The notes: generated by a model from the sequence alone, not told the origin. DNA of 64,000 nucleotides from Comamonadaceae bacterium (GCA_021299875.1 JAJTEW010000012.1:62001-126000), one strand, 5' to 3'. Counted from the first letter of the stretch, positions 17,399-28,432 are shown. Program-made: numbers and translations.

Positions 17399-18622
17399 TC
17401 AGATGAACAACGAGCTGACTCGGCTGAGCCAGACCGAGGGACGCCAGTCGCGTGGCACTTTGACATCGACTTTGCGACCGGCGTAGCACAAGTTTTCTTG
17501 GGCTTTGTGCAAGTCAGCAGACGCGATTTTCACGAAAATTCGGGCGTCTTTTTTTTCACGTTGCAGTTGCGCGACCAAGGTCACGTCTAGCAAGTTGTTG
17601 CCACTGCCCGTCACGGCATCAATCTGGCCCGTCAACCAGGCGGTGCTGCCAATCAGTCGGTACTGCACCGCTTTGCCCACTTGAAACGATTCGAGCGATG
17701 ACTCCGGAACGGCCACATCCAGAAAGAGGTTGTCGCAAGAGATCACATGGGCGAGGTCTGTGCCGATCACCACTTCGGTGCCGCTGCTGCCAAATTTGCG
17801 CCACAAAACGCCTTGGCTGGGTGCGAGCATGCGCACCTCTCGCGACACGGCCATGCTGTCGCGTTCCTTGTCGATCTGCCATTGGACATCCGAGCTGCGT
17901 CGCTCGTTTTCGCGCAGTCGGGCGGCCACGTCGGTGACTTGCAGGCGCACGTCATCCAAGCGCTGCTGTGTGTAGGGGACGTCGTTGCGCCCTTCGCCCA
18001 GGTAGACAAAGCGTTGGACGGCTTGCTTTTCGGTTTCCAGCAAGCGGATGCGAGCTTGAAAAATATCGAGTCGGCTTTGGGTGACTTCGAGTGCGTATTG
18101 CGCCGCCTCGTTTTGGGCCGGAGAGATGAAGTTTTCCTTGACCAGCAGCGCGTTGCGCTGGGTCAGCAACTGTTGTTCGCGGATCAGACTTTCTTGGGCT
18201 TTCTTTTCGGCTTTGGCTTGGGCGAGCTGCTCTTCCAAGCGGAGAAATTCGTGGCTGCGGTGCACCGAGACCCGTGTTTGCAACTCTTTTTGCAGTTGCT
18301 GAAGGTTCTTCAGGTGTTGCTGAAGGCCCAAGCTTCTTTCATTCAGGGTTTTTTGCTCCACCTCCATTTCATTGACGGCACTCTCTTTGAACCGCAGGTT
18401 GCTGATCCTGAGCAGTTCCTCCCCTTGCGCGATGGGCTGGCCAGGCATTTTGCTGAAGCCGTCCAGTGCGCCTTCTATGGGGGACTTGATGACCGTGTAA
18501 TGGGTGTTGACGATGGCGTTGATGCTTTGGAAGTTGGCCAAGGCCGGCACGAGCACCACCGCCGCGATCAGGGCAATGCCCAAACCGATGGCACGTTTGG
18601 CGTTTTTCAAGGAGGTCAGCAT
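17399..18622 (-). CDS. HlyD/Alg44-like membrane-fusion protein
   Basis: A 407-aa protein with one N-terminal TM segment (about 12-32, GLGIALIAAVVLVPALA). A split lipoyl-like beta domain (TVIKSPIEGALDGF ... MLAPSQGVLWRKFGS) encloses a long coiled coil (about residues 70-240, rich in Gln, Glu, Leu, Arg). The C-terminal part is a beta-barrel-type adaptor domain. Such proteins bridge the periplasm; Alg44 has this part fused to PilZ, whereas here PilZ sits on the synthase 8 bp downstream. It probably guides the polymer across the periplasm. A TTG at 18628 is an alternative start. Confidence 0.87.
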   Translation of the reverse strand: MLTSLKNAKRAIGLGIALIAAVVLVPALANFQSINAIVNTHYTVIKSPIEGALDGFSKMPGQPIAQGEELLRISNLRFKESAVNEMEVEQKTLNERSLGLQQHLKNLQQLQKELQTRVSVHRSHEFLRLEEQLAQAKAEKKAQESLIREQQLLTQRNALLVKENFISPAQNEAAQYALEVTQSRLDIFQARIRLLETEKQAVQRFVYLGEGRNDVPYTQQRLDDVRLQVTDVAARLRENERRSSDVQWQIDKERDSMAVSREVRMLAPSQGVLWRKFGSSGTEVVIGTDLAHVISCDNLFLDVAVPESSLESFQVGKAVQYRLIGSTAWLTGQIDAVTGSGNNLLDVTLVAQLQREKKDARIFVKIASADLHKAQENLCYAGRKVDVKVPRDWRPSVWLSRVSSLFI

Positions 18623-18656
18623 GTTCAAGCTCTGAAGGGGTGGGGTGGGTTCTTGT

Positions 18657-19340
18657 TCAATGCTTTTTGGCGGGGTGCATCACGCGGTAGCACTCGCAAG
18701 CTCTGGCGGCCAGCGCGGGGCGGTCCAGGACTTCCAATTGGCCTCGAGTCACGCGGATCAAGCGCTCATGGCTCAATTTGCCGGCAGTCAAGGTGACCGA
18801 TTCGCGCCGAATGCCCAGAATGTCTGCTATTTCCTGGTGGGTGACTTGAAGTGTGTGTCCTTGGGTTTTGTCCAGGGTGTTCATGATCCAGCGAACGATT
18901 TGTTCTTCGTTGCTGTGTTTGCCGCTGCAGACGGTGGGCATGGCGATCTGCAAGATCATTTGCCGCGTCGCCGCCATCCAGATTTTCAAAAAGGCGCTGT
19001 CCTGCGCCAGTTCAGACTGGAAAACACCCAAGGGCAATTTGTAGGCAAAGCCCGAGAACTTCACCCGGGCCCTGCTGAAGTTCTGGTTGCCGCCCATGAC
19101 ACCGCTGCCGACCATGCCTTCTTTGCCGATCAGGACAATGTCGGCCGAGGTGCCGTCCGAGATGTCGATTTGCATGGCGATGATGGCGCTGACGGGGAAG
19201 ACGACGAATTGAATCGCCTCGTGAGGCCGAAAGATCAACTGCCCTGTTTCAAGGCAAGTCAACTGAAAGTACGAAGCGAGCTTTTCGTATTTTTCGTCAT
19301 TTAACTGCTCAAGCATCAGGTTATTCGATGGACTTAACAT
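18657..19340 (-). CDS. Crp/Fnr-family transcriptional regulator
   Basis: A 227-aa regulator: N-terminal cNMP-binding-type beta-roll (about 20-140) and C-terminal winged HTH with HQEIADILGIRRESVTLTAGKL. It resembles the Crp/Fnr part of the regulator at 317-1720 (shared RRESVT/RRESIT recognition helix and CEC-Y/Q C-terminal region). AAAGGAC precedes ATG 19340. It is the first gene of the exopolysaccharide operon, 34 bp before the HlyD-like gene. A CGAAC-N6-GTTCG dyad lies 45 bp upstream and is a candidate autoregulatory site. No Fe-S cysteines are apparent. Confidence 0.88.
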   Translation of the reverse strand: MLSPSNNLMLEQLNDEKYEKLASYFQLTCLETGQLIFRPHEAIQFVVFPVSAIIAMQIDISDGTSADIVLIGKEGMVGSGVMGGNQNFSRARVKFSGFAYKLPLGVFQSELAQDSAFLKIWMAATRQMILQIAMPTVCSGKHSNEEQIVRWIMNTLDKTQGHTLQVTHQEIADILGIRRESVTLTAGKLSHERLIRVTRGQLEVLDRPALAARACECYRVMHPAKKH

Positions 19341-19384
19341 TTTTAGTCCTTTTGTAGAAACTGATGTTTACTGTAATTTCGCGC

Positions 19385-19404
19385 AACGAACTTCTGTGTT
19401 CGTT
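19385..19404. promoter_or_regulatory. inverted repeat in the exopolysaccharide operon promoter region
   Basis: AACGAAC and GTTCGTT form a perfect 7-bp inverted repeat with a 6-bp spacer. The inner 5-6-5 geometry equals that of Crp sites (TGTGA-N6-TCACA) with a different half-site. It lies 44 bp upstream of the Crp/Fnr start codon in an AT-rich region. The binding factor is inferred, not shown. Confidence 0.45.
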
Positions 19405-19513
19405 ATCGAACATTGTGGGGCTTGTGCGGATAAAAACGTCGAATCAATAAAATTAAATAAAAATTGTGAAAATTGCTGAACTGTGTATATTTTTGAAAAT
19501 AAAGGGGCGCAAC

Positions 19514-19546
19514 AAAAAAAGCCTCCTGACTTTGCAGTCAGGAGGC
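19514..19546 (-). terminator. rho-independent terminator of rpoD
   Basis: GCCTCCTGACT and AGTCAGGAGGC form a perfect 11-bp stem around a four-base loop. On the minus strand it is followed by TTTTTTT (bases 19520-19514). It is 24 bp downstream of the rpoD stop. Confidence 0.93.
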
Positions 19547-19569
19547 CTTGTGCTTTGAAGTGCGGTTGT

Positions 19570-22134
<2,565 letters not shown>

Positions 22135-22467
22135 GAACGAACACCTCAGAACATCAAAACAGACAAGGAAACGGACACAGTCAGCGCCAAATACATCCCG
22201 GCGCGGGCGTGGTTTAAGACACAGATCACAACCTAAAAAGCTGATTGATCTGCAATGGCAAGATGGAGGGCGATCATTGGGTGTGCAGTCCTTGCGGAAC
22301 GGTGACCGGCCCACATGGGGGCATCGCGCTGATGGCGTTGGTCTAGCCGGAGGTGCTGCTGTCGCTCTTGCCGAGAAAATGGATTATACCCAAAGACCGA
22401 TGGACAGTGCGGAGTAACGGGTAGTTTGTAGACCGGGGGTTTTGGCCCCCGACATGAAAGACGGTGC
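22135..22467 (-). promoter_or_regulatory. rpoD upstream region with candidate -10
   Basis: These 333 bp between rpoD and mog hold no gene I can support. On the minus strand a perfect TATAAT lies at 22388-22383, in GGGTATAATCC, about 250 bp before the rpoD ATG. No good -35 is seen at 16-18 bp, so the promoter call is tentative. A GC-rich hairpin (22434-22451) that may end mog transcription lies just upstream of it. The leader between has no recognised riboswitch. Confidence 0.4.
22434..22451 (-). terminator. GC-rich hairpin after mog
   Basis: CGGGGG and CCCCCG pair around a six-base loop, 17 bp after the mog stop codon. No T-tract follows on the minus strand, so it may only be a weak terminator or an mRNA end stabiliser. 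Confidence 0.35.
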
Positions 22468-23079
22468 TCAGCGGGCAGGCCGAATGGCGGATTTGGGTCG
22501 AAACGCTTTGCAGACCTCGTCCTTGGTTTCCATGTAAGGACCGCCCATCAAATCGACGCAATAGGGCACGGCCGCGAAAATGCCATGCACCACCGGTTTG
22601 CCGTCGGCGTCTTTCAGGCCTTCCAGCGTTTCAGCAATCGATTTGGGCTGCCCCGGCAGGTTGATGATCAGGCTCTGGCCCCGGATGACGGCAACTTGGC
22701 GCGACAAAATGGCGGTGGGCACAAACTTCAGGCTGATCTGGCGCATTTGCTCGCCAAAGCCGGGCATTTCCTTGTCGGCCACGGCCAGCGTGGCTTCGGG
22801 GGTGACATCGCGCAGGGCAGGGCCAGTGCCGCCGGTGGTGAGCACCAAGCTGCAACCGGTATCGACCAGCTCGATCAAGGTGGCGCTGATGCGGTCTTTT
22901 TCGTCGGGGATCAGGCGCGGCTCGAAACGGATCGGGTTGTGCAGTGCACGGGTCAACCAGTCTTGCAATGCAGGCAGCCCCTTGTCTTCGTACACGCCGG
23001 TACTGGCCCGGTCGCTGATGGACACGATGCCGATTTTGATCGGATCAAAAGCACCCAAGTCTGCGGTGGATTCACTCAT
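22468..23079 (-). CDS. mog: molybdopterin adenylyltransferase
   Basis: A 203-aa cytoplasmic enzyme of molybdenum cofactor synthesis that adenylylates molybdopterin before metal insertion. KIGIVSISDRASTGVYEDKG is the family N-terminal motif; LVLTTGGTGPALRDVTPEAT and INLPGQPKSIAETL are the nucleotide/molybdopterin-binding signatures. Its ATG overlaps the end of darP by 8 bp, so the two are translationally coupled. Confidence 0.93.
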   Translation of the reverse strand: MSESTADLGAFDPIKIGIVSISDRASTGVYEDKGLPALQDWLTRALHNPIRFEPRLIPDEKDRISATLIELVDTGCSLVLTTGGTGPALRDVTPEATLAVADKEMPGFGEQMRQISLKFVPTAILSRQVAVIRGQSLIINLPGQPKSIAETLEGLKDADGKPVVHGIFAAVPYCVDLMGGPYMETKDEVCKAFRPKSAIRPAR

Positions 23080-23731
23080 CTTGATTGCCCTCGTCAGCGT
23101 CCTCGTCGCTTTGGCCGTCCGTCAGCACACTGCGCACCAGTTTGAACAGCTCGCGGTAGGCACGGCCCTGACGCGGAGCCAGGCCTTGCGAGACGGCCGC
23201 GTTGGTCACGGGTACCGCGTCCTTGCGGGCTTGGCGCACCAAGGCACGCAGTGGCTGGATGTCGGTTTGGGGGTGGTGTGCCAGCCATTCGCCCACGGCT
23301 GCATCGTCGGCGATCAGGCGATCGCGCCAGGCTTCGGCCAGGTGCAACGCTTGGGTGTCTTTGGCACTGCCCAGGCGCTGAATGTCGAGGGCTTCCCGCA
23401 CAGCTAGCAGGGTTTCCGGACTGAGCAGACGCATTTGCTTGCCGATGAACTGCATCTGACGGCGCTTGCCTTCAAAGTTGGTGATGCGTTTGGCTTCGGC
23501 CAGGCCATCGACCAGTTTGTCGGGCAAAGCGAGGCCTTCCATCAGATCGCGGCGCAGGGTCAGCAAAGCGGTACCCAATTCTTGCAGTTCGGTGCTTTCG
23601 CGCTTGAGTTCGGTGCGGCTCGGGCCATCCAGGCCACCCTTGAGCTCGCGCTTGTACTCCAGGTCCAGCTCGCTGCCCTCGGCAACAAACTGACCGCGGA
23701 CGAAATAGCCTTTTTTGGGTTTACGGGACAT
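23072..23731 (-). CDS. darP: ribosome biogenesis factor DarP (YjgA, DUF615)
   Basis: A 219-aa highly charged helical protein of the DarP/YjgA family, which associates with late 50S assembly intermediates. MSRKPKKGYFVRG, LPDKLVDGLAEAKRITNFEGKR and RRQMQFIGKQMR are the conserved blocks. ATG 23731 is chosen over 23779 because the conserved protein begins there; no clear ribosome binding site is seen. It is divergent from pmbA and cotranscribed with mog. Confidence 0.9.
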   Translation of the reverse strand: MSRKPKKGYFVRGQFVAEGSELDLEYKRELKGGLDGPSRTELKRESTELQELGTALLTLRRDLMEGLALPDKLVDGLAEAKRITNFEGKRRQMQFIGKQMRLLSPETLLAVREALDIQRLGSAKDTQALHLAEAWRDRLIADDAAVGEWLAHHPQTDIQPLRALVRQARKDAVPVTNAAVSQGLAPRQGRAYRELFKLVRSVLTDGQSDEDADEGNQDE

Positions 23732-23835
23732 GAGGGGGGGAACTCGTTCTGGTATGCAGCGCAAGCGGCTGGGTGGCAAGTATCATAGCGGCCACTGCGG
23801 GCCTGGCGCCCGCCATTTTTTTCGAGATCCCTTCC

Positions 23836-25233
23836 GTGAAAAAAAACGCTCTTGCCACCGCATCCCATGCGCATGCCCACGACGGCTTCAGTTATTCCCG
23901 CGACCATTTTGAAGGTCTGGTGGATGTGGCCTTGCACCACGCCAAAAAACTGGGTGCCACCAATGCGGGTGCCGAAGCCTCTGAAGGTTGCGGCCTGTCG
24001 GTCAGCGTGCGCAAGGGCGAACTGGAAAACGTGGAGCGCAACCGCGACAAATCTCTGGGCGTGACGGTGTATGTGGACCACCGCCGTGGCAATGCCAGCA
24101 CATCTGACTTTTCCAAAGCGGCGATTGAGCGCACGGTGCAAGCCGCTTACGACATCGCCCGCTTCACCGCCGAAGACCCCACAGCCGGGTTGCCCGACGA
24201 AGCCGACATCGAAACGAATCAGCGCGATCTGGATTTGTTCCACCCTTGGAGCATCAACAGCGAAGAAGCGGCCCAACTGGCCTTGCAGTGCGAAGCCGCA
24301 GCGCTGAAAACCAGCCGCCGCATCACCAACAGCGACGGCGCGGCCGTGTCGGCCCAGCAGAGCCATTTTTTCAGCGCCCACACGCACGGCTTTCGCGGTG
24401 GTTACGCCAGCTCGCGCCACAGCGTCTCGGTCGCGCCCATTGCCAAGTTGCCTGGCCGCAACGCCGAGATGCAGCGCGATGCCTGGTACACCTCGATGCG
24501 CTCGGCCGATGAGTTGGCCTCGGTCGAGGCGGTGGGCCGTTACGCCGCAGAACGCGCTTTGTCGCGTTTGGGGGCGCGCAAAATCGCCACCACCGAATGC
24601 CCGGTTTTGTTCGAGTCGCCCGTGGCCGCAGGCCTGCTGGGTGGTTTTGTGCAGGCCGTGAGCGGCGGGGCGCTGTACCGCAAGAGCAGCTTCTTGCTCG
24701 ACTCGCTCGGCAAAAAGGTGTTCCCCAAACACATCGACATCGAAGAGGATCCTTTCATCTTGCGCGGCAAGGGCAGCTCGCCTTTTGACGACGAAGGTGT
24801 GCGCTCGGTGCGCCGCCAGGTGGTCAAGGGTGGTCGTGTGGAGGGCTACTTTTTATCGAGCTATTCGGCCCGCAAATTGGGCATGAAGACCACGGGTAAC
24901 TCGGGCGGTTCGCACAACCTGTCCATGACTTCGCGCCTGACACAACCTGAGGATGATCTCAGCGCCATGCTGCAAAAACTGGGCACGGGCTTGTTTGTGA
25001 TCGAGTTGATGGGGCAGGGTGTGAACTATGTGACCGGTGACTATTCACGCGGGGCCAGCGGCTTTTGGGTCGAGAACGGCCAGATCGCTTACCCGGTGCA
25101 CGAGATCACCATCGCAGGCAACCTCAAAGACATGTTCATGGGCATCGAGGCGGTGGGCGCTGACACCTACAACATGGGGGCCAAATCCACCGGCTCCATC
25201 TTGGTCAACCGCATGAAGCTGGCGGGCAGTTAA
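23836..25233 (+). CDS. pmbA: TldE/PmbA metalloprotease subunit
   Basis: About 465 aa, close to E. coli PmbA (450 aa). TldD/TldE form a heterodimeric zinc protease that matures small peptides such as microcin B17 and degrades CcdA in E. coli. Conserved blocks include RKGELENVERNRDKSLGVTV, YRKSSFLLDSLGKKVFP and TGDYSRGASGFWVENGQI. Like other TldE subunits it lacks the HExxxH of TldD. GTG 23836 is the likely start (GAGAT upstream); the frame is open from GTG 23773. A ccdAB pair lies 3 kb downstream. tldD is not in the window. Confidence 0.92.
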   Translation: MKKNALATASHAHAHDGFSYSRDHFEGLVDVALHHAKKLGATNAGAEASEGCGLSVSVRKGELENVERNRDKSLGVTVYVDHRRGNASTSDFSKAAIERTVQAAYDIARFTAEDPTAGLPDEADIETNQRDLDLFHPWSINSEEAAQLALQCEAAALKTSRRITNSDGAAVSAQQSHFFSAHTHGFRGGYASSRHSVSVAPIAKLPGRNAEMQRDAWYTSMRSADELASVEAVGRYAAERALSRLGARKIATTECPVLFESPVAAGLLGGFVQAVSGGALYRKSSFLLDSLGKKVFPKHIDIEEDPFILRGKGSSPFDDEGVRSVRRQVVKGGRVEGYFLSSYSARKLGMKTTGNSGGSHNLSMTSRLTQPEDDLSAMLQKLGTGLFVIELMGQGVNYVTGDYSRGASGFWVENGQIAYPVHEITIAGNLKDMFMGIEAVGADTYNMGAKSTGSILVNRMKLAGS

Positions 25234-25246
25234 GGCCTGCTGCGCT

Positions 25247-26137
25247 GTGCAGGCAGAACTTTTGGCGGCGCTGGCCGCTTTGTCGTGGGCGGTGGGCAGT
25301 TTGATCTCGGCCGCGGCCTCCAGCCGCATGGGGGCCTTTGCGTTCACCCGCTGGCGCTTGTTTTTTGCCCTGACTTTGCTCTGGGCGCTGGCGCTGCTCA
25401 CCGGGCAATGGCGCAGCTTGGACAGTTCAAGTGTGGCCTTGCTGGCCTTGTCGGGTTTGATCGGCATCTTCATTGGTGACACGGCGCTGTTTGCCTGCAT
25501 GAACCGGCTGGGGCCACGCCGCAGCGGCGTGCTGTTTGCCACACATGCCTTGTTTTCGACTTTGCTGGCCTGGCTGTTTTTGGGGGAGACCCTCTGGGGC
25601 TGGACTTTGGTGGGTGGCAGCTTGCTGGTCTCGGGCGTGATGGTGGCCATTGTGTGGGGCCGCCGCGAGAGCGAAACCCATGCCTGGGAAAACACCCAAG
25701 GCTCTTTGTTGACGGGTGTTGTGCTGGGGCTGGTGGCGGCCGTCTGCCAGTCGGTGGCCACCTTGATGATCAAGCCCTTGATGGCTTCCGGGGTGGATGC
25801 GGTGTCGGCTTCGGCGGTGCGCACCTCGGCCAGTTTCTTGGTGCACTTGGCGCTGCTGTGGGCCGGGGCTCAAGTGGCCAAAGTGCAAAACCCGTTGGAT
25901 GCGAAGACCTTGTTCAACACCTGGGCCAGTGCCGCGGTGGCCATGGCACTGGGCATGACTTTGATCTTGCAGGCGCTGCATACCGGGCAGGCCAATTTGG
26001 TCGGCATTTTCTCGTCACTCACCCCCATTTTGCTTTTGCCGTTGCTGTGGGGGGTGTACCGCCGCCGCCCAGCTTGGGGGGCTTGGGGCGGGGCGGTGTT
26101 GGCCGTGGTCGGGGCTGCGCTGATTCTGCAGGCCTGA
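25247..26137 (+). CDS. EamA/DMT-family transporter
   Basis: A 296-aa inner-membrane protein with about ten hydrophobic segments in two EamA repeats (about 5-135 and 155-295). RMGAFAFTRWRLFFALTLL and FSTLLAWLFLGETLWGW are typical drug/metabolite transporter motifs. It starts at GTG 25247, 13 bp after the pmbA stop, and is probably cotranscribed. The substrate is unknown. Confidence 0.85.
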   Translation: MQAELLAALAALSWAVGSLISAAASSRMGAFAFTRWRLFFALTLLWALALLTGQWRSLDSSSVALLALSGLIGIFIGDTALFACMNRLGPRRSGVLFATHALFSTLLAWLFLGETLWGWTLVGGSLLVSGVMVAIVWGRRESETHAWENTQGSLLTGVVLGLVAAVCQSVATLMIKPLMASGVDAVSASAVRTSASFLVHLALLWAGAQVAKVQNPLDAKTLFNTWASAAVAMALGMTLILQALHTGQANLVGIFSSLTPILLLPLLWGVYRRRPAWGAWGGAVLAVVGAALILQA

Positions 26138-26174
26138 GTGCCTTCACAGCCCATCCATCAGCCCCCTTGGCGCA

Positions 26175-26621
26175 TCAGCCTGCCAGCGCCGCCTTCACCG
26201 CTGCCGACACTTGCCCCATGTCGGCTTTGCCCGCCAACTGGGCTTTGACGGCGCCCATCACCTTGCCCATGTCGCCGGGGCCTTTGGCGCCCAACTCGAC
26301 CACGATGGCCTGCACGGCCGCAGTGACTTCCTCGGCCGACATGCGCGCAGGAAGGTAAGCCAGCAACACAGCCATTTCGGCTTTTTCTTTGTCGGCCAAG
26401 TCTTGGCGAGCGGCTTGCTCAAAGGCGGCGATCGAGTCTTTGCGCTGTTTGATGAGTTTGTCCACGATGGCCACCACGGCCACATCGTCCAGCTCGATGC
26501 GCTCGTCCACTTCCTTTTGCTTCATGGCCGACAGCAGCAAGCGGATGGTGCCCAGACGTTCCACATCTTTGGCCCGCATGGCGGTTTTCATGTCTTCGGT
26601 GATTTGTTCTTTCAGGCGCAT
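26175..26621 (-). CDS. yqeY: GatB/YqeY-domain protein
   Basis: A 148-aa protein with the small helical domain shared with the tail of GatB. LKEQITEDMKTAMRAKD, LGTIRLLLSAMKQKEVD and MGKVMGAVKAQLAGKADM are family blocks. It often sits between rpsU and dnaG and may help tRNA-dependent amidation, but the role is unproven. GGAG precedes ATG 26621. It follows rpsU on the same strand, but a strong terminator lies between, so it needs readthrough or its own promoter. Confidence 0.92.
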   Translation of the reverse strand: MRLKEQITEDMKTAMRAKDVERLGTIRLLLSAMKQKEVDERIELDDVAVVAIVDKLIKQRKDSIAAFEQAARQDLADKEKAEMAVLLAYLPARMSAEEVTAAVQAIVVELGAKGPGDMGKVMGAVKAQLAGKADMGQVSAAVKAALAG

Positions 26622-26657
26622 GAGGGCTCCAAGAATGGGCATTTAAAAAAGGAAATC

Positions 26658-26697
26658 AAAAACAACAAAGCCCGCCTGAGCGTCCTCCAGCGGGCTT
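26658..26697 (-). terminator. rho-independent terminator of rpsU
   Basis: AAGCCCGC (26668-26675) and GCGGGCTT (26690-26697) form an 8-bp stem. The minus strand then reads TGTTGTTTTTG. It lies 37 bp after rpsU and ahead of yqeY. Confidence 0.85.
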
Positions 26698-26733
26698 GTT
26701 TGCAGACCTTGGCAGGTCATACAAAACGGAAGA

Positions 26734-26946
26734 TCAATACATCTTCTTGGGCAGCTGCATGCTGCGCACGCGCTTGTAGTGGCGCTTGACGGCAGCCGAC
26801 TTCTTGCGCTTGCGCTCAGTGGTGGGCTTTTCGTAGAACTCGCGGGCACGCAGATCGGTCAGCAGGCCGAGTTTTTCGATGGTGCGCTTGAAGCGACGCA
26901 GGGCAACGTCAAACGGCTCGTTTTCTTTCACGCGGATGGTGGTCAT
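26734..26946 (-). CDS. rpsU: 30S ribosomal protein S21
   Basis: A 70-aa basic protein matching S21 over its whole length: [21 protein letters not shown] at the start and a Lys/Arg-rich tail. S21 contacts the anti-Shine-Dalgarno end of 16S rRNA during initiation. It has its own terminator and a probable TATAAT promoter, so it is transcribed alone here. Confidence 0.97.
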   Translation of the reverse strand: MTTIRVKENEPFDVALRRFKRTIEKLGLLTDLRAREFYEKPTTERKRKKSAAVKRHYKRVRSMQLPKKMY

Positions 26947-27074
26947 TGAATCAAAGTTTCCAAAAATGTGCCGACTGCGCCAACAAGGGAGATCGGGCCC
27001 TTGAAAGCCAGTTACGGCGGATCCCCGTCACGAACTAGTATTTGGCAGACGGGGGTTTGCCAGCAAAGCCTGAG

Positions 27075-27080
27075 ATTATA
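27075..27080 (-). promoter_or_regulatory. candidate rpsU -10
   Basis: On the minus strand GGCTATAATCTC contains a perfect TATAAT 129 bp upstream of the rpsU start. No convincing -35 was found. The leader between holds a small TGGCA/TGCCA hairpin (about 27043-27063). The region 26947-27098 has no other feature. Confidence 0.4.
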
Positions 27081-27098
27081 GCCATGAAATCCAAAAAT

Positions 27099-28364
27099 TC
27101 AGGCGGCATGGGCCTGTGAATGGGGTGCTTTTTGGGCAGCCAATGCCTCGGCGCAGGCATGAGCGCTGGCCCAGGCCCATTGAAAGTTGTACCCGCCCAG
27201 CCATCCTGTCACATCCATCACCTCGCCAATGAAGTACAGGCCAGGTTGTTTGGACTCCATGGTTTGAGAGGACACATCGCGCGTGTCCACCCCGCCCAAG
27301 GTGACTTCGGCCTTTTTGTAGCCCTCGCTGCCCGTGGGGATGAGCTGCCAGTTTGACAGGGCATCGGCCAGTTTGTTCAGGGCTTTGTCGGGCACCTCGG
27401 CCGCGGGGCGTTGCAGGGCTGGTTCTTGGCTCACCCAGGCTTCGGCCAATCGGCTGGGCACCAGGGTGGCCAACTCGTTACCCAGCAGTTTTTTGGAGCG
27501 CAATTTGGCGTCTTGCAGGCGCTCGGGCAGGTTCATGTAGGGCGCCAGGTTCAGGCGAATCGGGGTGCCTTCTTGCCAATAGCTCGAGATTTGCAACACG
27601 CCCGGCCCGGACAGGCCCCGGTGTGTGAACAACAGGTCTTCGTCAAAGTGCATGCGGCTTTTTTTCCCCCCAGTCTCGATGGACACCGGCAGGGCCAAGC
27701 CTGCCAGTTGCGCATAGGGAGCCCAGGCGTCGCCGTCAAAAGTCAAAGGCACCAAGCCCGGGCGTTGCGTCACCAGGCGCAGGCCAAACTGGCTGGCCAT
27801 TCGGTAGCCCCAGTCGCTGGCGCCGATTTTGGGAATGGACAAACCCCCTGTGGCCACCACCAAAGACGTGGTCTGCAAAGGGCCCTCGCTGGTGACCAGC
27901 GTGTAACGGGTGTTTTCTCCCGAAGGTGCAGGGTCACCTGGTTCGGCCTGCACCGATTTCACGCTGCATCCTGAACGGATTTCCACGCCACCAGCGGCAC
28001 ATTCGGCCAGCAGCAGGCGGATGATGTCTTCCGCTGAGTGGTCGCAAAACAGTTGGCCTTGGTGTTTTTCATGGAAAGCGATGCCGTGCTTTTGCACCAG
28101 ATCGATGAAGTCTTGCGGCGTGTAGCGCGACAGGGCCGAGCGACAAAAGTGCGGGTTCTGGCTGATGAAGTGCTTTTGTGGGGCTGAGGCGTCGAGTAAA
28201 CGGTTGGTGAAATTGCAGCGCCCTCCGCCCGAGATGCGGATTTTTTCGGCGATCTTGTCGCTGTGGTCGATGACCAGCACCTTCAGCCCCCGTTGGCCAG
28301 CCACGCCCGCGCAAAACAAACCGGCAGCCCCGGCCCCCACGATCACCACATCCCATGTCTTCAT
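27099..28364 (-). CDS. BaiN/HI0933-family flavoprotein
   Basis: A 421-aa FAD protein. The N-terminal fold is DVVIVGAGAAGLFCAGVAGQ, followed by the family-specific KIRISGGGRCNFTN. The C-terminal GEVMDVTGWLGGYNFQWAWA is the closing FAD motif. BaiN in gut clostridia reduces bile acids, but most members (YhiN/HI0933) have no known substrate. ATG 28364 is used because MKTWDVVIVGAG is the homologous start. It is divergent from ccdAB. Confidence 0.87.
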   Translation of the reverse strand: MKTWDVVIVGAGAAGLFCAGVAGQRGLKVLVIDHSDKIAEKIRISGGGRCNFTNRLLDASAPQKHFISQNPHFCRSALSRYTPQDFIDLVQKHGIAFHEKHQGQLFCDHSAEDIIRLLLAECAAGGVEIRSGCSVKSVQAEPGDPAPSGENTRYTLVTSEGPLQTTSLVVATGGLSIPKIGASDWGYRMASQFGLRLVTQRPGLVPLTFDGDAWAPYAQLAGLALPVSIETGGKKSRMHFDEDLLFTHRGLSGPGVLQISSYWQEGTPIRLNLAPYMNLPERLQDAKLRSKKLLGNELATLVPSRLAEAWVSQEPALQRPAAEVPDKALNKLADALSNWQLIPTGSEGYKKAEVTLGGVDTRDVSSQTMESKQPGLYFIGEVMDVTGWLGGYNFQWAWASAHACAEALAAQKAPHSQAHAA

Positions 28365-28398
28365 GGGGCGAGAGTTTAGCTGGGTTGTCAGCTGATCA

Positions 28399-28415
28399 TG
28401 CGCATAAAATGCGCA
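28399..28415. promoter_or_regulatory. ccdAB operator (inverted repeat)
   Basis: TGCGCAT-AAA-ATGCGCA is a perfect 7-bp inverted repeat with a 3-bp spacer, 6 bp ahead of the ccdA ribosome binding site. It contains an AT-rich stretch (CATAAAAT) that could be the -10. Autorepression by the antitoxin or the complex is usual for this family and fits the position. Confidence 0.6.
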
Positions 28416-28432
28416 CAAAAGGAGCGTTCACT

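Noticed and set aside
15456..18622. A standard bcs cellulose operon
   Set aside because: BcsB, BcsC, BcsZ and accessory genes are missing, and an Alg44-like adaptor is present instead. The GT2/PilZ layout alone does not prove cellulose.
22135..22314. 60-codon N-terminal extension of rpoD
   Set aside because: The extension is Cys/Arg-rich and unlike any sigma factor; GAGGTG and the ATG at 22134 give the natural start.
28409..28432. ATG 28409 as the ccdA start
   Set aside because: It lies inside the operator palindrome and lacks a ribosome binding site, while GTG 28433 follows AAAGGAG at the right distance.
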